Part shown: piece after piece, positions 1 through 7,229 of the stretch
Numbering within the stretch: the first letter of the stretch is position 1
How the letters are laid out: every line of letters begins with the position of its first letter
From: Gloeocapsa sp. PCC 73106
GTDB taxonomy: Bacteria; Cyanobacteriota; Cyanobacteriia; Cyanobacteriales; Gloeocapsaceae
DNA length: 32,922 nt
Direction: 5' to 3'
Assembly: GCF_000332035.1 (NCBI RefSeq)
Contig: NZ_ALVY01000187.1
Location: 1-32,922, forward strand
Made by a program: the position numbers and the translations under genes
Notes under the pieces: generated by a model
Seen by the model: only the letters and a program-made list of their open reading frames with translations
Database searches by the model: none
Told to the model about the DNA's origin: nothing

Positions 1-686
1 TGCGTCGAAACCAACCCCTGATAATTGCGACTCTCCTCCAGAATCCTCTTTAACCTTCCCTCACTCGGCACATTAAAAAGGCGATCTACCCCCAATAACA
101 GGTACAATGCTCCTAATATTAACCTACCATCTACCCGTGTCATCGCCTCCACCGGAAACGACAAATAACCCGACGACTCACCCCGTGGCGCATAAATCAA
201 CCTAACTTCAACCCCATTACACAGCACCCCAATCGGTATCTGAGTTTCCCGTAACAACCGCTCAAACTTAATATATGGAGTAGTTTGCCAATTTCTGCGA
301 CTTTGGAAATCATTCTCATCCAAAGACACACCCAACTCCATCACTTGAATCAGTAACAACCAATCATCCCCATTCGACACCGCGTATGTAGCGCGCAAAG
401 TCTCCCCATAATCAGGCAGAGGGATTGACAACTCCTCAGGAAATGCAACCAAATCCGATGGTAACCAATCCAATATAGTTTGAGTAAATACAGGGAAATC
501 CTCTATCACAGCAACACCTTCCCTAATAGAGATGAGATTTAACAACCTCTGCTGCAACTCTATTGTATAAGCTGAATCTATATAAGCTTGAGCCTTAACC
601 AAAGCAGGCGGAGCAACCACCAACCCTACAGGCTGTATTAATCCGAGCCATTGCTGATGATGATAGATTTCTTTATCAAAGCTCAT
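1..686 (-). CDS. Large DNA methyltransferase/restriction enzyme (Eco57I-like), N-terminal part only
   Basis: The frame opens with MSFDKEIYHHQQWLGLIQPV and stays open for 228 codons to the window edge, so the gene is cut by the window, not broken. Segments such as IPIGVLCNGVEVRLIYAPRG and the following SRNYQ stretch resemble, from memory, the N-terminal region of very large (over 1000 residue) cyanobacterial proteins with an Eco57I-type adenine methylase core, found as type IIG-like or DISARM-like defence enzymes. The catalytic NPPY-type motif would lie beyond the window and is not seen. The start is the first ATG after a good sigma70-like promoter at 772-801, leaving a leader of about 80 nt. 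Family assignment rests on recalled motif similarity; the alternative is another large defence protein with the same N-terminal domain. Confidence 0.6.
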   Translation of the reverse strand, partial: MSFDKEIYHHQQWLGLIQPVGLVVAPPALVKAQAYIDSAYTIELQQRLLNLISIREGVAVIEDFPVFTQTILDWLPSDLVAFPEELSIPLPDYGETLRATYAVSNGDDWLLLIQVMELGVSLDENDFQSRRNWQTTPYIKFERLLRETQIPIGVLCNGVEVRLIYAPRGESSGYLSFPVEAMTRVDGRLILGALYLLLGVDRLFNVPSEGRLKRILEESRNYQGLVST

Positions 687-697
687 ATTTTAAAAAG

Positions 698-810
698 GGT
701 TTAAATTTTTGGCGCACTTCTGTAGTTTTTGAAGTCAATCGCAGGAAGGCACAGATTCCCATTATACTAAAAGTATAGCAGAAAACCTCAGTATTTGTCA
801 AGGGGTAATT
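698..810. repeat. 113-bp direct repeat, copy A
   Basis: By hand alignment this copy has the same length as 1003-1115, in the same orientation, and differs at about 8 positions with no gaps. It contains the promoter that reads into the restriction/methyltransferase gene, and a TATACT-ttt-AGTATA palindrome over its -10 box. Confidence 0.85.
772..801 (-). promoter_or_regulatory. Sigma70-type promoter of the methyltransferase gene
   Basis: On the minus strand TTGACA (796-801) and TATACT (772-777) are separated by 18 nt. The -35 is perfect and the -10 matches 5 of 6. Transcription would start near 765. Confidence 0.7.
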
Positions 811-1002
811 GTATTTAACTTTTCCCAAGGAAAACCCCTTTCCTGAAGTAGATTGGGAAGCATTGTGACTCATCATATCAGATACGGATAATTGACCAGA
901 ATAAAAACTTTGTGTCCTTTGTGTCTTTGTGGTTTTTCATCGTTCTTAATGTCAATTAGCAAAGGTACAGGCTCTATCAAGATATGAGCCAAGTTAGGAA
1001 TA
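811..1002. other. Noncoding spacer between the two repeat copies
   Basis: Together with the repeats this makes a stretch of about 470 bp (687-1155) without a credible gene. It contains an imperfect hairpin (GGCTC 970-974 with GAGCC 986-990) and a run of ACACAAAG-type units on the minus strand near 905-935, a low-complexity motif common in cyanobacterial intergenic DNA. I see nothing else in it. Confidence 0.5.
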
Positions 1003-1115
1003 GGTTTAAATATTTTGCGCGCTTCTGTAGTTTTTGAAGTCAATCGCAGGAAGGCAAAGATTCCCATTGTACTAAAAGTATAGCAGAAAGCTTCGGTATT
1101 TGTCAAGGGGTAATT
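1003..1115. repeat. 113-bp direct repeat, copy B
   Basis: Second copy of 698-810. The -35 box, the 18-nt spacer length and the -10 box are preserved, while mismatches fall mainly in the spacer and at the end nearest the methyltransferase gene. It lies downstream of the ABC transporter gene, which ends at 1156, and fires in the same direction as copy A. Confidence 0.85.
1077..1106 (-). promoter_or_regulatory. Second, duplicated sigma70-type promoter
   Basis: TTGACA (1101-1106) and TATACT (1077-1082) with the same 18-nt spacing as copy A. No separate gene follows it before copy A, so it would act as a distal tandem promoter or be a leftover of the duplication. Confidence 0.55.
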
Positions 1116-1155
1116 CAGGGTATAGATCCCCTCTTAGAAAGGGGAAAGGTTAAAC

Positions 1156-2805
1156 CTAACTCCGAACTCCGAACTTCCATTCTCCATTCCCGATCAGTTC
1201 TAAAACCTGATGATGATATTTTAATAGTGAAAGACGATGACCAACGCTAACAAATGTGATCGCTGTTTCTTGTAAATGTTGGTAGAGTAATGCTTCATTT
1301 TTTTCATCTAAAGCACTCGTCGCTTCATCTAAAATGGCGTATCTCGGTTGATTCAATAATAATCGAGCAAAAGCTAGACGTTGCTGTTCTCCCAAAGATA
1401 ATACATTTGACCAATCGGCGATCGCATCTAACCCATTAAATCGAGTGACGAGATTAGCTAAATTGACGCGCTTAAGTACTTTTAGCAGTTCTTCATCAGC
1501 ACAGTCTAGAGACAAGCGAGGATAGAGTAATTGCTGACGCAGTGGTCCTAAAATCATATAGGGACGCTGAGGTAAAAACAGTATTTGTTCTCGTTTGGGA
1601 CGAAAAATCTCACCCGAACCGGAATTCCATAATCCAGCTAAAGCGCGCAACAGGGAACTTTTTCCTACACCACTGTTTCCCATAATCAGTAACCCTTGAC
1701 CCGATGGTACGACAAGGGATAAATTATGAATCAGAGTTGTTTGATAGTCGGGTGTTTGTAAGGTGACATTTTTCAAAGCTAAATCCGCAGCTTCGATGAT
1801 TTCCAGAGTCGTTTTTCCTGTTGGTGATTCAGTCAAAAAAGCTTTCAAAGCATCTAAACGCGTAATTCCCGCAGCAAACGCGCTTATTTCATCAAACTGA
1901 GTAATTAATAAAGCTAAAGCGAATAAAATGCTTCTAAAAGCTACTCCTGCTTTAGTAAAATCTCCTATTTCTAGCTCACCTGAAAAAATGCGTGGTGCTA
2001 AAATCACTCCGGGTAAAACAAAAGTTATATATTGATAACCATTTTGAAAGAGATTTAAATTGAGTGTTGCGCGAATTAGATATTGGAAATTCTGGAAGAC
2101 TCTGATAAAACGCTCTTTTACTTGTTCTTTTTCCGATAGTTGACCTTGATAAAAGGCGATCGCTTCAGCATTTTCTCGAATCCGCACTAAACTAAAGCGA
2201 AAATCAGCTTCTCGTTTGAGTTGTTCTGAGTTAATCTCTATCAAAATGCGACCAAAGATAAACGTTGTCAGAATCATCCCAATTACCGCATACAGAATCA
2301 AAAAGATCATCAATAACTTAGAAATTGACCACAGCAGTCCCGTAAAGGCGATTAACTGTAATACTGCATCTAGTATAATAATTACAAAATTGAGGGATTG
2401 TTGAGTAAATGTTTTGATATCCTCGGCGATTCTTTGGTCGGGATTATCGATTTCAGGATAAAAAGTAAGTTGATAAAAAGACTGTTTTTCCAGATATTTC
2501 GTCAAAAAATAATCTGTTAACCAATATCGCCAACGTAAACCCAGATTAGCTTGCAAATAAATTTTATAAGATAATAAAGGAACTCCTACAATCATCATAC
2601 CTAAAAAAACAAAAATACCCTGTAGGAATCGTTCAAAATCTTGATCTGCTAAAGCAGAAGTTACTTCACCTAGAAAAATACTCAGTAGTAGCAGTAAACC
2701 TGTACTCACTATAGATAACAAAATCATCAGAATAAAAAGACTAATAGCTTTCCATTTTTCTGAAGAAACCCAATAAGGTTTAGCAATTTTCCAAAATTGA
2801 TTCAT
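1156..2805 (-). CDS. ABC transporter, fused permease/ATPase (ABCD/SbmA-BacA-like), second of a tandem pair
   Basis: A half-transporter of 549 residues in the inner membrane. Residues 1-320 form the ABC_membrane_2 type permease, with hydrophobic segments near 22-42, 62-82, 140-185 and 255-310 and the family motif NPDQRIAED at 121-129. The ATPase half has Walker A GNSGVGKS (376-383), signature LSLGEQQ (469-475), Walker B ending in DE (493-494) and switch His 523. LSLGE replaces LSGGQ, as is usual in this subfamily. It overlaps the upstream paralogue by 26 bp, so the two are translationally linked and may form a heterodimer. Known relatives move vitamin B12, peptides or fatty acyl compounds; the substrate here cannot be read from sequence. 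Confidence 0.9.
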   Translation of the reverse strand: MNQFWKIAKPYWVSSEKWKAISLFILMILLSIVSTGLLLLLSIFLGEVTSALADQDFERFLQGIFVFLGMMIVGVPLLSYKIYLQANLGLRWRYWLTDYFLTKYLEKQSFYQLTFYPEIDNPDQRIAEDIKTFTQQSLNFVIIILDAVLQLIAFTGLLWSISKLLMIFLILYAVIGMILTTFIFGRILIEINSEQLKREADFRFSLVRIRENAEAIAFYQGQLSEKEQVKERFIRVFQNFQYLIRATLNLNLFQNGYQYITFVLPGVILAPRIFSGELEIGDFTKAGVAFRSILFALALLITQFDEISAFAAGITRLDALKAFLTESPTGKTTLEIIEAADLALKNVTLQTPDYQTTLIHNLSLVVPSGQGLLIMGNSGVGKSSLLRALAGLWNSGSGEIFRPKREQILFLPQRPYMILGPLRQQLLYPRLSLDCADEELLKVLKRVNLANLVTRFNGLDAIADWSNVLSLGEQQRLAFARLLLNQPRYAILDEATSALDEKNEALLYQHLQETAITFVSVGHRLSLLKYHHQVLELIGNGEWKFGVRS

Positions 2806-4486
2806 CTTTATTTTGACTTAAATACCAAGTATAATCTTCTGAAAGTTCTAGCACCTGTTGGTGATATTTGATCAGGGTAGAACGATGACCCACACTTACA
2901 AATGTAATCGAGTTTTCGGGCAGTTTTTGATAGAGTAGAGCTTCATTATTGATGTCTAAAGCACTAGTTGCTTCATCTAAAATCGCATATTTGGGTTTAG
3001 TTATCAGTAAACGAGCAAAAGCGAGTCTTTGTTGTTCTCCTAAGGAGAGAACTTTTGCCCAGTCTTCCACTATATCTAAGTTATGATAACGAGTGATTAG
3101 ATGATAGAGATTGACTTGTTCTAATAACTCAAATAATTGGCGATCGCTGATATCTAGAAAATTTTTAGGATACAGCAATTGTTGACGAAGAGAACCGAGA
3201 ATCATATAGGGTTTTTGTGGTAAAAATAACATTTGATCTCGTTGTGGTCTCTCAATTACCCCCGTACCTGAATTCCAGAGACCCGCGATCGCTCTTAGTA
3301 AAGAACTTTTTCCCACTCCACTCGGTCCGATAATTAATAGAGATTGACCCAGTGGAATAGTAAGAGACAAATTTTTAACTAAAATTCTGGAAGTGTCTGG
3401 AGTTTGTAAACTCAAATTTCGAATTACTAAAATAATATTTTCTCTTAAGTCGATGGAAGAAGTTTTTAATAATTGCTTTTGTTGTTCCATCCCTTGGATA
3501 AAAGTTCCCAAACGTTCAATCCCAGCAGCAATTAAACTTAGTTTTTCAAACTGATTAATAACCAAGCCTATCGCAAATCCTACTCGCTCAAAAGCCGCTT
3601 GTGACTGCGTTACAGCCCCAATTTCTAATTCACCTGAAAAGATACGAGGAGCTAACACGACAAACGGGAGAATAAAATTAATATACTGATACCCATTTTG
3701 AAAAATATTTAGACGAAATTGCCAGCGAATTAAGCTTTTAAAATTTTTAAGTACTTCTGTTAATCGTCCTTTAACTTGATTTTTTTCTTGAGCTTGTCCT
3801 TGATAAAAAGCGATCGCTTCAGCATTTTCTTGAACTCGAATTAAACCAAAACGAAAGTTACCCTCAAGTTTAAACTGCTGGAAATTGAGTCGAGTAAGAA
3901 TTTTACCAAAAATCAAAAAAGTGACGCCAGTTCCTAGAAAAGCATAAACGATTAAACAAAACATCAAAGACTTAGAAATAATCCAGAGAATAGTGATAAA
4001 ACCTATTAACTGAAGAGTTGAATCTAGACAAACGACTAGAAAGAAAACGGTCCGCTCAGTAAAAATTTTAATATCTTCAGCGATTCGTTGATCGGGGTTG
4101 TCAATTTTAGCTTGGGAACTGATTTGGTAAAATATCTGTTGATCTAGATACTGATTAAGAAAATAGTTCGTTAACCATTGGCGCCAATAAAGACTAAGTT
4201 TGCTTTGGATATAATTATTAAAAGAAAGCAGAGGAATACCTAAAAGAATAAATCCCAAAAATAGCCAGATAGATTGAGCAAATCTTTGGGGATCTTTTGC
4301 AGCTAAAGATGATACAATCTCACCTTTTTGTAAACTTTCAACTACTAAAAAGCCACTGCTAGCCAAGGATAATATTAATAGTAAAGCTAAAAGCGATCTA
4401 GCTCTCCATTTGTCTTGAGAAAACCAATAAGATCGAGCAACTCTCCAAAATTGTAGCCATAGTTGACGCTCAAATCGATTCAACAT
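2780..4486 (-). CDS. ABC transporter, fused permease/ATPase (ABCD/SbmA-BacA-like), first of a tandem pair
   Basis: Full-length (568 residue) paralogue of the next gene, with the same order of parts: N-terminal membrane domain including the NPDQRIAED motif, then an ATPase with Walker A GPSGVGKS, signature LSLGEQQ, Walker B YAILDEATSALD and SVGHR switch. Both copies keep every ATPase motif, so neither looks like a dead subunit. The pair probably arose by tandem duplication followed by clear divergence. The start codon at 4486 lies less than 100 bp from the divergent thioredoxin-like ferredoxin gene, so the two units share a promoter region. An ATTATA at 4512-4517 gives a minus-strand TATAAT -10, but I see no convincing -35. 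Confidence 0.9.
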   Translation of the reverse strand: MLNRFERQLWLQFWRVARSYWFSQDKWRARSLLALLLILSLASSGFLVVESLQKGEIVSSLAAKDPQRFAQSIWLFLGFILLGIPLLSFNNYIQSKLSLYWRQWLTNYFLNQYLDQQIFYQISSQAKIDNPDQRIAEDIKIFTERTVFFLVVCLDSTLQLIGFITILWIISKSLMFCLIVYAFLGTGVTFLIFGKILTRLNFQQFKLEGNFRFGLIRVQENAEAIAFYQGQAQEKNQVKGRLTEVLKNFKSLIRWQFRLNIFQNGYQYINFILPFVVLAPRIFSGELEIGAVTQSQAAFERVGFAIGLVINQFEKLSLIAAGIERLGTFIQGMEQQKQLLKTSSIDLRENIILVIRNLSLQTPDTSRILVKNLSLTIPLGQSLLIIGPSGVGKSSLLRAIAGLWNSGTGVIERPQRDQMLFLPQKPYMILGSLRQQLLYPKNFLDISDRQLFELLEQVNLYHLITRYHNLDIVEDWAKVLSLGEQQRLAFARLLITKPKYAILDEATSALDINNEALLYQKLPENSITFVSVGHRSTLIKYHQQVLELSEDYTWYLSQNKDESILENC

Positions 4487-4573
4487 CTATTATTGTTATT
4501 TGGTTTTTATTATTATATGATAGACAGAGCGCTAGACGCAGGCGAAAGCAGATACGAAAGAGCTAATTTTTCT

Positions 4574-5674
4574 ATGAATTTAACCGATTGTCGATTCTGT
4601 TCAGAAGTTTCTCAAAAAAATGGTCAAGATCCTATTAGTACAGCAGGTAATTATGATCACTGGCTCATTCTAGAATTAAAACAGCCCTGGTCACCTCTGA
4701 TGTGGATAGAAGATCCTCGGGTAGTGTCTTTGACTGATTTACTAAAAAAGCTGGTTTTATGGCGCAATTTTAAGGTTAGAGCTTTAGCGATCGCCCCTGA
4801 TTCAGAATACTCAATCAAAGATTATGCTCGTTTATTTTACTATCGTCGTCCTGCTCAACATTTTACCCAATTTGAAAAACAAGAATTTTTAATACCAGAA
4901 TCACAACTGATTTCTGTAGCTACCGCTTTACTTAAAAACGATACAGATACTCTCTTACAATTTGAGCAATACCGACAATCATCGCATCATATTCGTGACA
5001 TCCTGGTATGTACTCATGCTAATGTTGATGTCGCTTGTGGTCGCTTTGGCTATCCAATTTATAAAGAATTGCGCTCTAACTATGCTAAAGAAGGAAAACT
5101 GCGAGTATGGCGATGTAGTCATTTTGGGGGACATCAGTTCGCTCCAACCTTAATTGATTTACCATCAGGACGTTGGTGGGGACATTTAGAACCCAATAGC
5201 TTAGATACTTTAATTCATCAACAAGGAACCCCGACAGATTTGCGGCGATTTTATCGGGGGTGGTCTGGTTTAAAACCCTTAGAGCAAATAGTAGAGCGAG
5301 AAATCTGGATGCTTGAAGGTTGGGACTGGCTTAAATACCCCAAATCTGGACGAATAGTAGAAGTAAAAGGGATAGGAATCTATGAGCATATCTATCCGAT
5401 TGCACAGCACATCCCCATCCAACCGTTACAAATCCTTATAGAGAGATGGACGAGACAAAAAATTGCTAAAGCGAAAATCCGGATTGAGTTTACCAGAGAC
5501 AATCACTCTATTCGGGAAAGCTATGAAGCGATCGTGGAAAAAATAGCACCAGTGATGAGTGCAAATAGTTCAGCTCAACCAATGCAGTTGAAACCCGTTG
5601 AACAATATCGTGTAACTCATTTGCAGTTATCTCAGTCTCTCCCCAAGTTTAAGATTTATCAATCAACAATGTGA
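4574..5674 (+). CDS. Sucrase/ferredoxin-like protein (thioredoxin-like [2Fe-2S] domain)
   Basis: The chosen start gives MNLTDCRFCSEV, which is how relatives of the Suc_Fer-like family begin; the frame is open further upstream (ATG at 4517, 19 codons earlier) but that extension would run into the ABC transporter promoter region. The C-terminal half carries VCTHANVDVACGRFG followed by WRCSHFGGHQFAPT. The two cysteines of CTHANVDVAC and the two histidines of HFGGH match the 2-Cys/2-His cluster pattern described for yeast Apd1. It is therefore probably a soluble iron-sulfur redox protein. Only 4 bp separate it from the MFS exporter gene, so the two are surely cotranscribed. The partner and substrate are unknown; siderophore reduction is a plausible but unproven role. 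Confidence 0.82.
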   Translation: MNLTDCRFCSEVSQKNGQDPISTAGNYDHWLILELKQPWSPLMWIEDPRVVSLTDLLKKLVLWRNFKVRALAIAPDSEYSIKDYARLFYYRRPAQHFTQFEKQEFLIPESQLISVATALLKNDTDTLLQFEQYRQSSHHIRDILVCTHANVDVACGRFGYPIYKELRSNYAKEGKLRVWRCSHFGGHQFAPTLIDLPSGRWWGHLEPNSLDTLIHQQGTPTDLRRFYRGWSGLKPLEQIVEREIWMLEGWDWLKYPKSGRIVEVKGIGIYEHIYPIAQHIPIQPLQILIERWTRQKIAKAKIRIEFTRDNHSIRESYEAIVEKIAPVMSANSSAQPMQLKPVEQYRVTHLQLSQSLPKFKIYQSTM

Positions 5675-5678
5675 TTAA

Positions 5679-6959
5679 ATGCGTACCTTTACTATTATTT
5701 GGCTGGGTCAGATAGTCTCTACTATTGGCAGTTTTATGACGGTTTTTGCCCTGACTATCTGGGTTTGGCAACAAAACGCTTCAGTCACAGACTTAACCCT
5801 ATTCACTTTTTTCTCTCAACTACCTAGAATCTTTGTAACTCCTTTTGCGGGAATTATCGTCGATCGCTTTAGCCGTAAAAATCTCATGTTACTGGGAGAT
5901 ATTATGGCTTTTTTGTGTACGTCATTAGTCGCTTTACTGTACTTCTCAGGAAGTTTGCAAATCTGGCATCTCTATGCTGTGGTTGCGCTGTATGGTTGTT
6001 TTGGTCAAATTCAAATTCTTGCTTATTCTACTTCTATTTCCTCATTAGTTGACAAAGCCGATTATACACGTGCTGAAAGTATGGTTGCTGCGATCGGTTA
6101 TGGTTCGGCAATTATCGCGCCAGCTTTAGCGGGGACCCTTATTTCTATCATAGGACTAAGAGGGATTATCCTGATTGACTTAACCTCTTTTTTAGCAGCG
6201 ATCGCCACTTTACTTTCCGTTGAGATTCCACGACCTCAGACTACTCTCATCGAACCAGAAGAAAGCACTTGGCAAAAGCTAACCTTCGGATTCCGTTATA
6301 TTGCCTCAAAACCCCCTTTAATCGCGATGGTAATCGCCTTTTCGCTTTTCGCTTTTCCTAGCGATATCGGCAAAAGTCTTTACAGTCCCTTGATTCTAGC
6401 TCGCACAGGGGGGGATGCTCAAATACTGGGCAACGTTACTACAGCTGCGGGATTGGGGGGAGTTTTAGGTGCTGTTCTGTTGAGTTTTTGGGGTGGGTTC
6501 AGGCGGCGTATTCAAGGTATGCTACTGGGATTTATTGGCACTAGCTTTTTTAAAATTATCCTAGGATTAGGTCAAACCTCTCTCATTTGGATAGGAGCAC
6601 ATTTTACCTCAGCTTTATTTATTCCTTTGTTCTACAGTTCGAGTAATGCGATTTGGTACAGCAAAGTCCCCCCAGCTATCCAAGGACGTGTTTTAGCGGC
6701 GGATCAAATGATTGGTTTAGTGATTATTGCGATCGCTTCTTTGATTTCAGGACCATTAGTTGATCGTTTTTTTGAACCCATGATGCAAACAGACAGCGGT
6801 TTAGCTACGCTTTTCGGTCCGATTGTTGGTACAGAACCAGGATCAGGGATTGCCTTAGTGTACGTATTTACCTCGTTATGCAGTATGTTAGTAGGAATTG
6901 GGGGATATTGGTTTAGAACGTTACGCGATGTAGAAAAATTATTACCCGATCATAATTAA
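5679..6959 (+). CDS. MFS transporter, EntS/macrolide-efflux-like exporter
   Basis: 426 residues with about twelve hydrophobic segments. It begins MRTFTIIWLGQIVSTIGSFM, and the loop between helices 2 and 3 has GIIVDRFSRKNLML, the MFS signature D-R-x-S-R-K. This layout matches the MFS_3 branch, which contains the enterobactin exporter EntS and macrolide efflux pumps. It sits 4 bp after the ferredoxin-like gene. Likely an inner-membrane proton-driven exporter of a small molecule; the substrate is not evident. An antitoxin remnant in the same frame follows its stop codon directly, so the region just downstream has been rearranged, but the MFS protein itself looks complete. Confidence 0.85.
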   Translation: MRTFTIIWLGQIVSTIGSFMTVFALTIWVWQQNASVTDLTLFTFFSQLPRIFVTPFAGIIVDRFSRKNLMLLGDIMAFLCTSLVALLYFSGSLQIWHLYAVVALYGCFGQIQILAYSTSISSLVDKADYTRAESMVAAIGYGSAIIAPALAGTLISIIGLRGIILIDLTSFLAAIATLLSVEIPRPQTTLIEPEESTWQKLTFGFRYIASKPPLIAMVIAFSLFAFPSDIGKSLYSPLILARTGGDAQILGNVTTAAGLGGVLGAVLLSFWGGFRRRIQGMLLGFIGTSFFKIILGLGQTSLIWIGAHFTSALFIPLFYSSSNAIWYSKVPPAIQGRVLAADQMIGLVIIAIASLISGPLVDRFFEPMMQTDSGLATLFGPIVGTEPGSGIALVYVFTSLCSMLVGIGGYWFRTLRDVEKLLPDHN

Positions 6960-6965
6960 ATTTTA

Positions 6966-7121
6966 GTTATTGCCGAAGCATTGCGCGATAAATTAGCGGC
7001 AATCGAGCGAGCAGAAATAGACGCAGCAATTGCAGAAATGGCAAAGGATCCGGAATATCAATCAGAAGCATTGAAAATAGAATCTGAATTTGCCCTTGCT
7101 AGTTGGGAAGCTTTTAATTAA
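6966..7121 (+). pseudogene. 5'-truncated antitoxin remnant
   Basis: Immediately after the MFS stop the same frame continues as VIAEALRDKLAAIERAEIDA and runs to MAKDPEYQSEALKIESEF, ending in SWEAFN and a stop. This reads like the C-terminal half of a cyanobacterial ribbon-helix-helix type antitoxin, whose last part often reads AEMAKDPEYQ. No ATG start or DNA-binding N-terminus remains, and no toxin gene follows. It is most simply a leftover of a lost toxin-antitoxin locus. Translation from a rare start cannot be excluded. Confidence 0.65.
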
Positions 7122-7229
7122 GACTGACAGTATTAGAACACATTATCTAAAAGTCGTCCTAAAAGAGCGGAGCTTTAGAGCTGTTTTTTAGTAAAATATC
7201 TCAATAACGCTCTGAAAAGATGACCTCAA

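Noticed and set aside
676-1106. Two short minus-strand frames that share the segment FLRLTSKTTE
   Set aside because: They resemble each other only because both cover the 113-bp DNA repeat, and the promoter boxes lie inside them. No ribosome sites and no protein family; not genes.
1156-4486. The two ABC genes as one frameshifted gene
   Set aside because: Each has its own complete permease and ATPase with all motifs and a start; they are tandem paralogues with a 26-bp overlap.
7150-7195. Hairpin plus T-run after the antitoxin remnant (AGCT...AGCT then TTTTTT)
   Set aside because: The stem is only 4 bp or has a mismatch, too weak to call a terminator.
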